Assembly (NCBI RefSeq): GCF_000175935.2
Contig: NC_014838.1
Span: 310,001 to 374,000, forward strand
Direction: 5' to 3'
DNA: 64,000 nt
Source: Pantoea sp. At-9b
GTDB lineage: Bacteria > Pseudomonadota > Gammaproteobacteria > Enterobacterales > Enterobacteriaceae
Position 1 is the stretch's first letter. Each line of letters opens with the position of its first letter. Position numbers and translations under genes: made by a program. Below, in pieces: positions 16,275 to 25,205 of the stretch. Under the pieces are notes generated by a model that was not told where the DNA came from, did no database searches, and saw only the letters and a program-made list of their open reading frames with translations.

Positions 16275-17632
16275 GCCACAAGCAGATCCTGCTCAACGCC
16301 TTCAATATGAACTGCGTCGGCCATATCCATCATGGCATGTGGGCCCATCCGCAGGACAAATCGATTGATTTCAACTCGCTGGCGTACTGGACCGATTTGG
16401 CCCGGCTACTGGAGCGCGGCCTGTTCGATGGCATTTTTATCGCCGATATCCTCGGGGTGTATGACGTCTATCAGCAGGGCATCAACCTGACGGCCAGCGA
16501 GTCGATTCAGTTGCCGGTGAATGATCCGCTGATGTTGGTCTCGGCGATGGCGAGTGTCACCCAGCATCTGGGTTTTGGTGTCACCGCTAACCTGAGCTAT
16601 GAAGCGCCGTACCCTTTTGCCCGCCGTCTCTCCACCCTCGATCATCTGACCGAAGGGCGTATCGGCTGGAATATCGTCACCGGTTATCTCGACAGCGCAG
16701 CCCGAGCGATGGGGCAACGCGAATTGCTGGCGCACGACCGTCGTTACGATCAAGCGGATGAGTTCCTTGATGTGACTTACCAATTGTGGGAAGGCAGTTG
16801 GCAGGATGATGCGCTGGTGGTGGATCGTCAGCGGCGGCGGTATGCCGATGCGCAGAAAATTCATCAGATCAATCATCTGGGCGAATTTTATCAGGTGCAG
16901 GGCTACCACCTCAGCAGCCCGTCACCACAACGCACGCCACTGCTATTCCAGGCGGGCAGCTCGGCGCGCGGGGTGCAGTTCGCGGCACGTCACGCCGAAT
17001 GCAGCTTTGTTAACGCCAGCTCTCCGGCCTTGATGCGTCAGCAAAGCCAGCGTCTGCGTCAGGCCGCCGTGGATGCCGGGCGGCGCGCCGACGATCTGCG
17101 CATCTTTATGGGTGTCAGCGTGATTGTCGCCCCCAGCGAACGTGAGGCGCAGGAGAAGCATCGTAGCTACCTCGAATATGCCAGCCCGGAGGCGGGTATC
17201 GCCCATTTCTCCAGCTCGATTGGCCTGGATTTGGCGGCTTTTGGTCTGGATGAACCGATCACCAGCGGCGACACGCGGGCGATTGAATCCGTCAGTAAAG
17301 CCTACAGTGGCTGGACGCGTCGCCGTTTGCTGGAACAGCACGCGATGGGCAGTCGCTACCCCTTGATTGTCGGCAATCCGTCGCAGGTGGCGGATCAGCT
17401 AATCAACTGGATCGACGAGGGGGATATTGATGGTTTTAACCTGACGCGCATCCTCAACCCGCAAAGCTACCGTGACTTTATTGATCTGGTGGTGCCGGAA
17501 TTGCAACAACGTGGGCGATTCAAGACCGCTTACCAACCTGGCTCACTGCGTAAAAAGATTTTTCAGCAACAGGACCGTCTGCCTGATCGCCATCCGGCGG
17601 CCCGCTGGCGGCCTGCGGCCAATCGGCATTAA
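16271..17632 (+). CDS. FMN-dependent monooxygenase, DmoA/NtaA/SnaA family
   Basis: A 453-residue class C flavin monooxygenase with the luciferase-like TIM-barrel fold. Characteristic stretches are NAFNMNCVGHIHHGMW, LLERGLFDGIFIADILGVYDVY, RRLSTLDHLTEGRIGWNIVTGYLDSAARAMG and FQAGSSARGVQFAARHAE. DmoA oxidises dimethyl sulfide and NtaA nitrilotriacetate, using FMNH2 supplied by a separate reductase. The sulfur context favours an organosulfur substrate. No dedicated flavin reductase gene is in the operon. The last 20 residues are basic and Arg-rich. Confidence 0.82.
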   Translation: MSHKQILLNAFNMNCVGHIHHGMWAHPQDKSIDFNSLAYWTDLARLLERGLFDGIFIADILGVYDVYQQGINLTASESIQLPVNDPLMLVSAMASVTQHLGFGVTANLSYEAPYPFARRLSTLDHLTEGRIGWNIVTGYLDSAARAMGQRELLAHDRRYDQADEFLDVTYQLWEGSWQDDALVVDRQRRRYADAQKIHQINHLGEFYQVQGYHLSSPSPQRTPLLFQAGSSARGVQFAARHAECSFVNASSPALMRQQSQRLRQAAVDAGRRADDLRIFMGVSVIVAPSEREAQEKHRSYLEYASPEAGIAHFSSSIGLDLAAFGLDEPITSGDTRAIESVSKAYSGWTRRRLLEQHAMGSRYPLIVGNPSQVADQLINWIDEGDIDGFNLTRILNPQSYRDFIDLVVPELQQRGRFKTAYQPGSLRKKIFQQQDRLPDRHPAARWRPAANRH

Positions 17633-17655
17633 TCCATTTACCTCAGGGAATTATC

Positions 17656-18453
17656 ATGAAAATTTCATTAAAACTGGCGGCAGCGTTGCTGGCCGTAAGC
17701 TCGCTGGCGAGTGCCGCCAACTACAGCGGGCCACTGAAAGTCGGTACTACCGCGGCCTTTGCGCCACCGCTGGAAACCGCCGTGGCAGAAGCGAAAAAAC
17801 AGGGGCTGGAGGTGCAACTGGTGGAATTCACCGACTGGACCGCGCCGAATGTCAGCGTAGAAAACGGTGACATTGACGTCAACCTGTTCCAGCACAAGCC
17901 GTTCCTGGAGAACGCGAACAAAGAGGGTGGTTTCCATCTGGTGCCTTATGCGCCAGCCATCATCAATAACATCGGCCTGTACTCGAAAAAACACACTTCG
18001 ATCGATCAGATCCCGCAGGGCGGCACGGTGGCGATTGCCAACGACCCGATTAACGGCGCGCGTGGTTTGCTGCTGTTGCAAAAGGCGGGTTTGATTACCC
18101 TGAAACCCGGCGTCGGGCTGAAGGCCACTGTCGATGATATCGCCAGCAACCCAAAAGATTTGAAGATTATCGAAGTGGAAGCGGTGCAGTTATCACGCTC
18201 ACTGGACGAAGTGGATCTGGCACAAGGCTATCCACACTATCTGCGTCTGGCGAAAACCATCGATCCGGAAAAAGCACTGCTGTTTGATGGGCTGGAACAC
18301 CCGGAATATGTCATCCAGTTTGTCATCCGCGACGGTCATCAGGACGATCCGCGTCTGGCGAAGTTTGTCGATATTTACCAGCATTCGCCGGTGGTACGCG
18401 CCAAACTGGATAGCTTCTACGGCAAGCTGTATCAGCCGGGCTGGAGCCAGTAA
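17656..18453 (+). CDS. MetQ/NlpA-family substrate-binding protein
   Basis: A 265-residue binding protein of the methionine/NlpA family (LKVGTTAAFAPPLETAV, LVEFTDWTAPNVSVENGDIDVNLFQHKPFLE, VAIANDPINGARGLLLLQKAGLI). The signal peptide ends ASA before ANYSG; there is no lipobox cysteine, so unlike E. coli MetQ it is predicted to be a free periplasmic protein. It precedes MetN- and MetI-like genes. In the company of sulfur monooxygenases the ligand may be another organosulfur compound instead of methionine. Confidence 0.82.
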   Translation: MKISLKLAAALLAVSSLASAANYSGPLKVGTTAAFAPPLETAVAEAKKQGLEVQLVEFTDWTAPNVSVENGDIDVNLFQHKPFLENANKEGGFHLVPYAPAIINNIGLYSKKHTSIDQIPQGGTVAIANDPINGARGLLLLQKAGLITLKPGVGLKATVDDIASNPKDLKIIEVEAVQLSRSLDEVDLAQGYPHYLRLAKTIDPEKALLFDGLEHPEYVIQFVIRDGHQDDPRLAKFVDIYQHSPVVRAKLDSFYGKLYQPGWSQ

Positions 18454-18455
18454 TC

Positions 18456-19556
18456 ATGGTGAGCCTGACGTTGCCCGGTGAACAGGATGCCTTGCTGGAG
18501 CCTGCGCATGAAGGATCGGGTAAGGCGCATGTACAGATCGTCGGCCTGACTAAACGCTATGCCGGACAGACCCAGGACGCGCTGAAAAACATCAATTTGC
18601 AGGTCAAGCGTGGCGAGATCTTCGGCATCATTGGCCGCAGCGGAGCCGGTAAATCGACCCTGATCCGCTGCCTGAACCGGCTGGAGGCACCGAGTGCCGG
18701 TCAGGTGGTGATTGACGGCATGGATATTGGCACGCTTAGCGACCGGGAGCTGGTGCAGTGGCGACGCCGTACCGGGATGATTTTCCAGCACTTTAATTTG
18801 CTGTCGGCGAAAACGCTGCGAGAAAATATTGAACTGCCGATGAAAGTCGCCGGGGTGCCTGCTGCACAACGCCAACGCAAAGTGGACGAGTTGTTGGCAC
18901 TGGTGGGACTGGAGCAGCGTCAGCACGCCTGGCCCGCCCAGTTGTCCGGGGGGCAAAAACAGCGCGTCGGTATTGCGCGCGCGCTGGTACATGACCCGGA
19001 ATTGTTGCTGTGTGATGAGGCGACGTCAGCGCTCGATCCGGAAACCACGCGCGCCATTCTGGCATTGCTGAAGAAAATCAATCAGCAGCGTCATATCACC
19101 ATCGTGCTGATCACCCATGAGATGGATGTGGTACACGATCTTTGTCATCAGGTGGCGGTGATTGATCAGGGCGAAATCATCGAACGCGGTCCGGTATGGC
19201 AGGTGTACAGCGATCCACAGCAGGAAACCACCCGGCAGCTGCTTAATCCACAACATCAGACGTTGCCGGAAAATCTTGTACCGCTGCTGACGCCGCAACG
19301 GCAGAACGCCGCATCCCGTCTGCTGGTGCGACTGCGCTATACCGGTCAGGGGGCTTCCCCCGATCTGGGTGCTCTGAGTCGCCAGGCCAGCGGTGAGGTG
19401 ACGCTGCTGTTCAGCGCCATTGAATGGGTGGACAACAAAGCCACCGGACAATTGTTGCTGCTGCTGGACGCGCGCCATGACCGCACGGCGGCACAGCAGG
19501 CATTACAGGGTATTGCCGACCAACTGGAGATTGCAGGTTATGTCACTGGGCTTTGA
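18456..19556 (+). CDS. MetN-like methionine-type ABC transporter ATP-binding protein
   Basis: A 366-residue ATPase. Walker A is GRSGAGKST, Q-loop MIFQHFNLLSAKT, signature LSGGQKQRVGIARALVHDPELLLCDEATSALDPETT, then a C-terminal NIL-type regulatory domain (about residues 285-366). This layout is that of MetN, where the C-terminal domain senses intracellular ligand. About 22 extra residues precede the family start, so a later start is possible. It begins three bases after the binding-protein gene and overlaps the permease gene by 17 bases. Confidence 0.85.
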   Translation: MVSLTLPGEQDALLEPAHEGSGKAHVQIVGLTKRYAGQTQDALKNINLQVKRGEIFGIIGRSGAGKSTLIRCLNRLEAPSAGQVVIDGMDIGTLSDRELVQWRRRTGMIFQHFNLLSAKTLRENIELPMKVAGVPAAQRQRKVDELLALVGLEQRQHAWPAQLSGGQKQRVGIARALVHDPELLLCDEATSALDPETTRAILALLKKINQQRHITIVLITHEMDVVHDLCHQVAVIDQGEIIERGPVWQVYSDPQQETTRQLLNPQHQTLPENLVPLLTPQRQNAASRLLVRLRYTGQGASPDLGALSRQASGEVTLLFSAIEWVDNKATGQLLLLLDARHDRTAAQQALQGIADQLEIAGYVTGL

Positions 19557-20190
19557 TCGGTTATGGACCGGACTGCTGGACACCTTGTTGATGGTGGGGG
19601 TGTCGTCGCTGTTTGCGCTGGCGCTGGGATTACCGATGGCGGTGATTCTGGTGGTCACCGGACGCGGCGATCTGTTCCCTAATCCGCTACTGAACCGGCT
19701 GCTGGGCTGGGTGGTGAACCTGTTTCGCTCTATTCCGTTTCTGATTCTGATGGTCGCACTGATCCCCTTTACCCGCTGGGTCGTGGGCACCACCTATGGC
19801 GTGTGGGCGGCAACAGTACCGCTTACGCTGGCGGCTACCCCATTTTTTGCGCGTATTGCCGAGGTGAGTTTACGCGAGGTGGACAAAGGGTTGACCGAAG
19901 CGGCGCAGGCGATGGGGTTTCATCGCTGGCATATTGTCTGGCATGTATTACTGCCAGAAGCGCGGCCCGGCATCGTCAGTGGTTTCACCATTACCTTAGT
20001 GACGATGATTAACGCCTCAGCGATGGCCGGAGCGATTGGCGCAGGGGGCTTGGGGGATCTGGCGTACCGCTACGGTTATCAACGCTTTGATATGCAGGTG
20101 ATGCTCACGGTGATTGTGGTGTTGGTGGCGCTGGTCACGCTGTTGCAGTTCTTCGGCGATCGTCTATCGCGCCGCCTTAATCATCGTTAA
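19540..20190 (+). CDS. MetI-like ABC transporter permease
   Basis: A 216-residue inner-membrane permease with about five hydrophobic segments and the BPD coupling region EAAQAMGFHRWHIVWHVLLPEARPGIVSG. Length and motifs fit MetI. ATG 19540 lies inside the end of the MetN-like gene, indicating coupled translation. Its stop overlaps the stop of a convergent LysR gene by four bases, so this closes the sulfur operon. Confidence 0.85.
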   Translation: MSLGFDRLWTGLLDTLLMVGVSSLFALALGLPMAVILVVTGRGDLFPNPLLNRLLGWVVNLFRSIPFLILMVALIPFTRWVVGTTYGVWAATVPLTLAATPFFARIAEVSLREVDKGLTEAAQAMGFHRWHIVWHVLLPEARPGIVSGFTITLVTMINASAMAGAIGAGGLGDLAYRYGYQRFDMQVMLTVIVVLVALVTLLQFFGDRLSRRLNHR

Positions 20191-21089
20191 CGAATGGGTA
20201 ACTGGCTGAGCGCGTCGAGCAGCGCATCGACTTTTGGCAGCAACTGCTTGCGGCGCGGCCACACCAGCGTCAGCATCAGGCCATCCGGTTGGTGGCTGGG
20301 CAAGAGAATTTCCAGTTCACCGCGCGCCAGTGGTTCGCGTATCAGCCAGGAGGGCATTTGCGCGATGCCAAGCCCGGCGCACACCGCCTGTACCTGTGCG
20401 TCGACATCCCCCAGTGCCATCCGGTGCGGCACGCTGCGCCATTGCAGATGACCATCCTCAGTTTGCAGCAGCCACGGCTTGGTGCTGCCATCCACGCGCT
20501 CGTACAAAATTGCCGGATGTTGTAGCAGGTCGCTGATATGGTGCGGGCGACCGGCGCGCGCCAGATAATCCGGGGCCGCGCAAAACACCATGCATTCTCG
20601 CCCCATCTGGCGGCAGCCAAGCGAGGCGGAAATATTCGGCGTGTCACCAATCCGTACCGCCACATCAATCCCTTCATCGAACAGGTCGACCATCCGGTCA
20701 GAAAAACGCAGGCTTAATTCCAGCTCGGGATGCTGCTGGCAAAATGGCATCAGCAGTGGCATCACCGCCAGACGACCATAGGTGTTGGGCACCGCCAGGC
20801 GTAACTTGCCGGACGGAATACTGCGCTGTGCCGCCAGTACCGCTTCGGCCTCTGCCAGTTCTTCCAGAATACGAATACAGGTCTGGTAGTAAGCGTTGCC
20901 AGCATCGGTCAGCTTCAGGCTGCGCGTGGTGCGTTCCAGCAAACGGGAGCCAAGGCGTGTTTCCAGCCGGGTGACGCTTTTGCTCACCGCCGAGCCGGTA
21001 ATATGCAGGCGTTCGGCCGCCGCAGCAAAACTGCCGCACTCGATACTGGCGACAAAGGGGGCGATATCTTTCAGACGTTGATCGTGCAT
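20187..21089 (-). CDS. LysR-family transcriptional regulator
   Basis: A 300-residue LysR protein with an N-terminal helix-turn-helix (DIAPFVASIECGSFAAAAERLHITGSAVSKSVTRLE) and an effector domain of the CrgA-like group (GCRQMGRECMVFCAAPDYLARAG). It diverges from a PRISE-type reductase gene 100 bases away, which is its likely target, and converges on the MetI-like gene. Confidence 0.86.
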   Translation of the reverse strand: MHDQRLKDIAPFVASIECGSFAAAAERLHITGSAVSKSVTRLETRLGSRLLERTTRSLKLTDAGNAYYQTCIRILEELAEAEAVLAAQRSIPSGKLRLAVPNTYGRLAVMPLLMPFCQQHPELELSLRFSDRMVDLFDEGIDVAVRIGDTPNISASLGCRQMGRECMVFCAAPDYLARAGRPHHISDLLQHPAILYERVDGSTKPWLLQTEDGHLQWRSVPHRMALGDVDAQVQAVCAGLGIAQMPSWLIREPLARGELEILLPSHQPDGLMLTLVWPRRKQLLPKVDALLDALSQLPIR

Positions 21090-21189
21090 CGATTCATGAA
21101 CTCAGGTTAGGAATGATGTGAATTAATGCCAGAGATGCGAATTTAATTCTCTATTAGGCTAATGATTACGCAAACTGAGGAGAATTGAA

Positions 21190-22254
21190 ATGCAAAAGCA
21201 GGCGCTAATTGTCGGCATCAGCGGCGTGATTGGCCGTGCACTGGCAGAAAAGTTGTTAAGCGAAGGCTGGGAAGTGACCGGTCTGTCACGCGGGCGAGGT
21301 GCGGTACCCCCCGGCTGTCGTAGCCTGACCGCCGATCTCACCGATGCGGCAGCGGTACGTCAGGTATTGACCGGGGTGAAGCCGGATGCGTTGTTTTTCA
21401 GCGTTTGGGCACGGCAGGCCAATGAGAAAGAGAACATTCGCGTTAACGGTGGCATGGTGCGTAACGTGATTGAGGCGTTGGGCGAGCGGTTGCAGGGCGC
21501 GCATGTGGCACTGGTCACCGGGCTGAAACATTATCTCGGGCCATTCGAAGCTTATGGCAAAGGCGCGGTGCCGGTGACGCCGTTCCGTGAGGAGCAGGGA
21601 CGTCAGCCAGTCGATAATTTCTATTACGCTCAGGAAGATGAGATCTTTGCTGGTGCAGAACAATATGGTTATCGCTGGAGTGTGCATCGTCCGCATACCA
21701 TCATTGGTTATGCCCTCGGCAACGCGATGAATATGGGCCAGACGCTGGCGGTGTACGCCACGTTATGCCGGGAACAGGGCTGGCCGTTTATTTTCCCCGG
21801 CTCGCCGGAACAGTGGAACGGACTGGCTGATGTCACCGATGCCGGATTGCTGGCCGAGCAGCTGCTGTGGGCGACGACAGCACCGGCGGCAGCCAATCAG
21901 GACTTCAATGCCGTGAATGGCGATGTGTTTCGCTGGAACTGGCTGTGGCCGCGCCTGGCAGCGTATTTTGGCATTGAAGCCGCTGATTATCCGGCACAGA
22001 TGATGCCGTTGGAAGGACGCATGCAGGCAGCAGCTGACGCATGGCGCGAGCTGGCGCAACGTAACGGATTACGCGAGGCGGATATTACTAAGCTGGCCTC
22101 CTGGTGGCATACCGATGCCGATTTAGGCCGTCCGATGGAAGCCTTTACCGATATGAGCAAGAGCCGTAAAGCCGGATTCACTGGCTATCGCAGTACGCTG
22201 GATGCGTTTGTCCAGTTGTTCGAAAAGCTCAAAGCGGAGCGGGTGATTCCATAA
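21190..22254 (+). CDS. PRISE-type SDR reductase (progesterone 5-beta-reductase/iridoid synthase-like)
   Basis: A 354-residue NAD(P)-binding short-chain dehydrogenase. The nucleotide-binding turn is GISGVIG near the N-terminus. FYYAQED near residue 142 is the PRISE family signature, holding the catalytic Tyr in a non-canonical place compared with ordinary SDR enzymes. These enzymes reduce activated C=C bonds in enones. The bacterial substrate is unknown. AGGAG stands seven bases before the ATG. It is divergent from a LysR regulator. Confidence 0.78.
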   Translation: MQKQALIVGISGVIGRALAEKLLSEGWEVTGLSRGRGAVPPGCRSLTADLTDAAAVRQVLTGVKPDALFFSVWARQANEKENIRVNGGMVRNVIEALGERLQGAHVALVTGLKHYLGPFEAYGKGAVPVTPFREEQGRQPVDNFYYAQEDEIFAGAEQYGYRWSVHRPHTIIGYALGNAMNMGQTLAVYATLCREQGWPFIFPGSPEQWNGLADVTDAGLLAEQLLWATTAPAAANQDFNAVNGDVFRWNWLWPRLAAYFGIEAADYPAQMMPLEGRMQAAADAWRELAQRNGLREADITKLASWWHTDADLGRPMEAFTDMSKSRKAGFTGYRSTLDAFVQLFEKLKAERVIP

Positions 22255-22477
22255 CGTTACATAAGAACTTGTCACGGATAGCATAATGGAGAAAAAAGAG
22301 TGAGTCAGCGCAACGGAATGGCTAAAAATTTAGGATAAGTCAGGCGGTTGGAATAGAATCGCAGCGGGTGCTTGAGGCTTTCTGCCTTAAGCATTTGCCA
22401 ACGGCAGAAAGAGAAAAGCCCCAGTTAACATAGAACGTCTAGCAGGACGTTTTACATTAAACTGAGGCCACTTCCAA

Positions 22478-22627
22478 ATGCCAGACGCATTTAGAGTAGC
22501 CTCTTACGGACCTTCGGGTCAAGGAGAAGTAGGCTATGAAGCAGCATATGGCGCGAATTGTCGCCCTGATCGTTATCTGTACCGCCGTTGTAATGGCGGT
22601 GCTGGTTTTGAGGAAAGACCTTTGTGA
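22478..22627 (+). CDS. Mok-like overlapping leader ORF (candidate)
   Basis: A 49-codon frame starting ATG 22478 (MPDAFRVASYGPSGQGEVGY) runs through the hok ribosome site and overlaps the start of hok in another frame. In hok/sok systems the mok frame sits in this position and its translation is needed for hok translation. The sequence itself is not conserved enough to prove the role; the position is the evidence. Confidence 0.45.
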   Translation: MPDAFRVASYGPSGQGEVGYEAAYGANCRPDRYLYRRCNGGAGFEERPL

Positions 22628-22691
22628 GGTCCGCATCCGAACTGGCGATACAGAGGTTGCTGTTTTCACAGCTTGTGAATCTGTCAAGTAA
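22536..22691 (+). CDS. Hok/Gef-family type I toxin peptide
   Basis: A 51-residue peptide: one membrane segment (IVALIVICTAVVMAVLVL), then RKDLCEVRIRTGDTEVAVFTACES. The RKxLCExRxRxGxxEVxxFxAxES pattern is the hallmark of the Hok/Gef family, small inner-membrane toxins that collapse membrane potential when over-expressed. AAGGAG lies 10-15 bases upstream, next to a GACC-TTCG-GGTC hairpin that may mask it. It sits in the interval between the PRISE-type gene and the nrsF gene. Chromosomal copies are often silent. Confidence 0.88.
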   Translation: MKQHMARIVALIVICTAVVMAVLVLRKDLCEVRIRTGDTEVAVFTACESVK

Positions 22692-22698
22692 GAGAGCA

Positions 22699-22718
22699 GG
22701 CGGGGAGTGATCCCCGCC
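22699..22718 (+). terminator. GC-rich hairpin downstream of hok
   Basis: GGCGGGGA pairs with TCCCCGCC around a GTGA loop, 8 bp perfect, eight bases after the hok stop. Only a loose T-rich stretch follows. It may be the stable 3' stem of the hok mRNA before the fbi segment, not a terminator. Confidence 0.4.
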
Positions 22719-22767
22719 AACTCTTTAGGTTGTTACGGCTGGCCTCAATGCACCCGCTCCTCAACAT

Positions 22768-23397
22768 TTACCTGATCGCCACCCAGCGTTTCCCCACCAG
22801 TACCGTCAGGGCCACAATGCTGACAATCGCTGCCAGATGCATAAAAAAATCCGCCTGATGCAGATGCACCGGGTGACAAAACGCCAGCAGCGTCACCGCC
22901 ATGCAGGCAACACCGAAGCCGGCCATGGCCAGGCTGCGCACCGGGTGCAGCGTGCGGGTACGGCGCAGGCTGGCAATCATCATCACCATCATCGGCGTGC
23001 TGACCACCAGCAAAAAGGTGTAGCAGTTGGTGCCATCACCCACATGCAGTGGCGCTTCGACGCGCGGAATACTAAGGATGCTGAGTGCCAGCCACAGCAA
23101 ACCCAGCGGCAGCAATGCCTTCCAGCTGAGGCTGCGACGTCCGGCAATGCTCATGGTAAAGGCGTTACGAATCGCCAGGGTACCCAGCACAAACGCCAGC
23201 GCCAGTTGTACCATCGCCCAGTGTGCACCCGGTTGTGACCAATCCGTCAGGCTACGTTGTACCAGCAGGCTGGCAAGTACACCACAGGGCAAAGCGGCTG
23301 CCAGCCATGCCGCCACTCGCCATCCGGTCGGCAGCGGACGTTTCACCGGCTGCGCAGCCTGGCTGAGTTTTTCAATCAACACGTTGTGATCAGTCAT
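22768..23397 (-). CDS. nrsF: NrsF/DUF1109-family anti-sigma factor
   Basis: A 209-residue inner-membrane protein with about six hydrophobic helices and a short N-terminal cytoplasmic part (MTDHNVLIEKLSQAAQPVKRPLPTGW). Length, topology and position after an ECF sigma factor fit NrsF (DUF1109), the membrane anti-sigma partner of SigF. Cysteines lie in or near the membrane (LPCGV, GTNCYTF, VACMAV, AFCHPVH) and could sense oxidants or metals. ATG 23397 is used with GGAG upstream; it overlaps the sigma gene by eight bases. Confidence 0.8.
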   Translation of the reverse strand: MTDHNVLIEKLSQAAQPVKRPLPTGWRVAAWLAAALPCGVLASLLVQRSLTDWSQPGAHWAMVQLALAFVLGTLAIRNAFTMSIAGRRSLSWKALLPLGLLWLALSILSIPRVEAPLHVGDGTNCYTFLLVVSTPMMVMMIASLRRTRTLHPVRSLAMAGFGVACMAVTLLAFCHPVHLHQADFFMHLAAIVSIVALTVLVGKRWVAIR

Positions 23398-23941
23398 GAT
23401 GTGCTCCAAAGCGGCGTAAATTGGTCAGCGCACGATGCAGCAGCGATTTCACCGCAGCGACGCTCAGGTTGTTATGGGCAGCCGCTTCCGTCAGGCTCAT
23501 TTCACGTAAATGGACGTGTTCGACAATTTCCCGTTGGCGTGAAGGCAGCTGGCGCAAATAGCCTGCCAGCTCCTCCTGCGAATCCTGACGCGCTGGAACC
23601 AAAGGGGCAGGGGCTTCAGCCAACTGATCCTCGGCCACTTCCCAGCGCTGATGGCGTCCACGACGGCGCAAGGCATCCACGGCGCGTGCCGAAATGATCG
23701 CCATCAACCAAGGTAAGAACGGATAAGCAGGATCGTAGGTATGACGTACCCGATGCACTGTCAGCAGTACATCCTGAATCACGTCTTCGATCAGCGCGTC
23801 GTCAGCGAGCTGTTTTCGTACCTGCGAACGAATCACCGGCACCAGCGCTTTCAGCAGTCGCGTATATGCCGACTGGTCGCCCGCCTGCGCCCGTTCCATC
23901 AGTGCAGGCCAGCTATCGCGCCCGGTATCGCTTGTATCCAT
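23390..23941 (-). CDS. ECF RNA polymerase sigma factor (SigF-like)
   Basis: A 183-residue sigma-70 family factor with region 2 (residues about 25-95, ALIEDVIQDVLLTVHRVRHTYDPAYPFLPWLMAI) and region 4 (about 125-175, LPSRQREIVEHVHLREMSLTEAAAHNNLSVAAVKSLLHRALTNLRR). It lies between a DsbD-like gene and the NrsF-type anti-sigma gene on one strand. The set resembles SigF-NrsF loci that answer oxidative or heavy-metal stress in the cell envelope. The recognised promoter is not identified. Confidence 0.86.
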   Translation of the reverse strand: MDTSDTGRDSWPALMERAQAGDQSAYTRLLKALVPVIRSQVRKQLADDALIEDVIQDVLLTVHRVRHTYDPAYPFLPWLMAIISARAVDALRRRGRHQRWEVAEDQLAEAPAPLVPARQDSQEELAGYLRQLPSRQREIVEHVHLREMSLTEAAAHNNLSVAAVKSLLHRALTNLRRFGAHHD

Positions 23942-23957
23942 ATTCCGCCTTGTTGGG

Positions 23958-25190
23958 TCAGGCTTTTTTGTTCGCCGCCTGAGTTAGCGCATCAACCACA
24001 ATGCCGGGGGTAAGTACCTGCGGCAGCACTTTTGGCGGTCCGCCATCGGCCGGATACACCAGATACATTGGCAGACCGCCCTGACCAAATTGACCGAGTG
24101 CGTCATCGACATCGGGGTTAAATTTGGTGGAATCAGCCACCATGTACACGGTGCCGGTTTTTGCCAGCGCCTCTTTCACCGCCTCGGTTGAAAGCGAGGT
24201 TTTCTCGTTAACCTGACAGGTTATACACCAGGAAGCGGTGAAATCGACAAAAATAGCTTTGCCGTGCCCGCGCTGTTCGGCGAGGGTTTGCGGTGTCCAT
24301 TTTTCTTTGGTGAGGGTGCTGGCAACCTGATCACCGGGCAATCCAGCCCCTGGCTTGATCATCCCCGGTAGCGGGGCCAACACCGCAATCACCAGTACGG
24401 CGGTGACGGCAAACAGAACCTTGTGGCCTTTACCGGCAAAACGGCGTTTCTGCGCCATGCCGTATAACCATCCGGCGAAGCTTAACACCACCGAACCGGC
24501 GAGTAGGGTTGCCAGCGCGCCGCTGCCTGCCTGCTGCGCCAGAATCCACACCAGCCAGGCGTAAGCGCCAAACATCGGGAAGGCGAGGCCACGTTTCAGA
24601 ATATCCATCCAGGCACCAGGACGCGGCAGGAATTTTGCCAGTGCCGGAAACAGCGATATCAGGGTAAAGGGCGCGGCAAAACCGAGCGCCAGCGCAAAGA
24701 AAATCACCAGCGCTACGGCCGGGGGTTGCACCAACGCATAGCCGATGGCACTCGCCATAAACGGCGCGGCACAAGGGGTGGCAACGATAATCGCCAGTGC
24801 GCCAGTCAGGGCGGAGCGCACAAAAGCCCCGCGTCCGATATCGATCGCACCGACCTGCTGCACCGACAGGCCCACTTCAAACACGCCCAACAGATTAAGC
24901 GCTGCCGCGAGGATCACCAATGCCAGCAAGGCGATCACCAACGGTGATTGCAGCTGGAATCCCCAACCGACCGCAGCCCCTCCGGCGCGCGCCGCCAGCA
25001 GGATACCGGCCAACGCCATCATGGTTACAACCACACCGAGCAAAAACGCCAACCCTTCACGGCGTGCGCTGGCGCTGTTATCAGCGTGGCGTAACAGACC
25101 CAGCGCCTTCAGTGAAACCACCGGAAAAACGCAGGGCATAAAGTTAAGAATGATGCCGCCAATAAAGGCGGCCAGCATCGCGGTTAACAT
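23958..25190 (-). CDS. Short DsbD-like thiol:disulfide reductase (no N-terminal periplasmic domain)
   Basis: A 410-residue membrane protein: an eight-helix DsbD/CcdA-like core with paired cysteines Cys20 (FMPCVFP) and Cys140 (ATPCAAPF), then a periplasmic thioredoxin-like domain with WCITC (Cys322, Cys325). The N-terminal immunoglobulin-like domain of full DsbD is missing, so electrons from cytoplasmic thioredoxin would be passed directly to another periplasmic partner. The adjacent peroxiredoxin gene makes that enzyme the obvious acceptor. The gene lies 15 bases from the peroxiredoxin gene and 16 from the sigma gene. Confidence 0.84.
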   Translation of the reverse strand: MLTAMLAAFIGGIILNFMPCVFPVVSLKALGLLRHADNSASARREGLAFLLGVVVTMMALAGILLAARAGGAAVGWGFQLQSPLVIALLALVILAAALNLLGVFEVGLSVQQVGAIDIGRGAFVRSALTGALAIIVATPCAAPFMASAIGYALVQPPAVALVIFFALALGFAAPFTLISLFPALAKFLPRPGAWMDILKRGLAFPMFGAYAWLVWILAQQAGSGALATLLAGSVVLSFAGWLYGMAQKRRFAGKGHKVLFAVTAVLVIAVLAPLPGMIKPGAGLPGDQVASTLTKEKWTPQTLAEQRGHGKAIFVDFTASWCITCQVNEKTSLSTEAVKEALAKTGTVYMVADSTKFNPDVDDALGQFGQGGLPMYLVYPADGGPPKVLPQVLTPGIVVDALTQAANKKA

Positions 25191-25205
25191 CGCTGGCCTC
25201 GTCGG

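Larger units (their letters stand above)
22363..22758 (+). ncRNA. Hok-type mRNA region with 5' tac / 3' fbi complementarity (hok/sok locus)
   Basis: AGCGGGTGCTTGAGGC at 22363-22378 is complementary, with a single bulged base, to GCCTCAATGCACCCGCT at 22742-22758, some 360 bases downstream. That matches the fold-back pairing of hok-family mRNAs, in which the 3' fbi element pairs with the 5' tac element to keep the message silent. The 5' segment also has the AGGCTTTCTGCC...GGCAGAAAG hairpin typical of enteric hok loci. A Sok antisense RNA would be read from the opposite strand over the leader; I cannot fix its ends. Confidence 0.65.
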
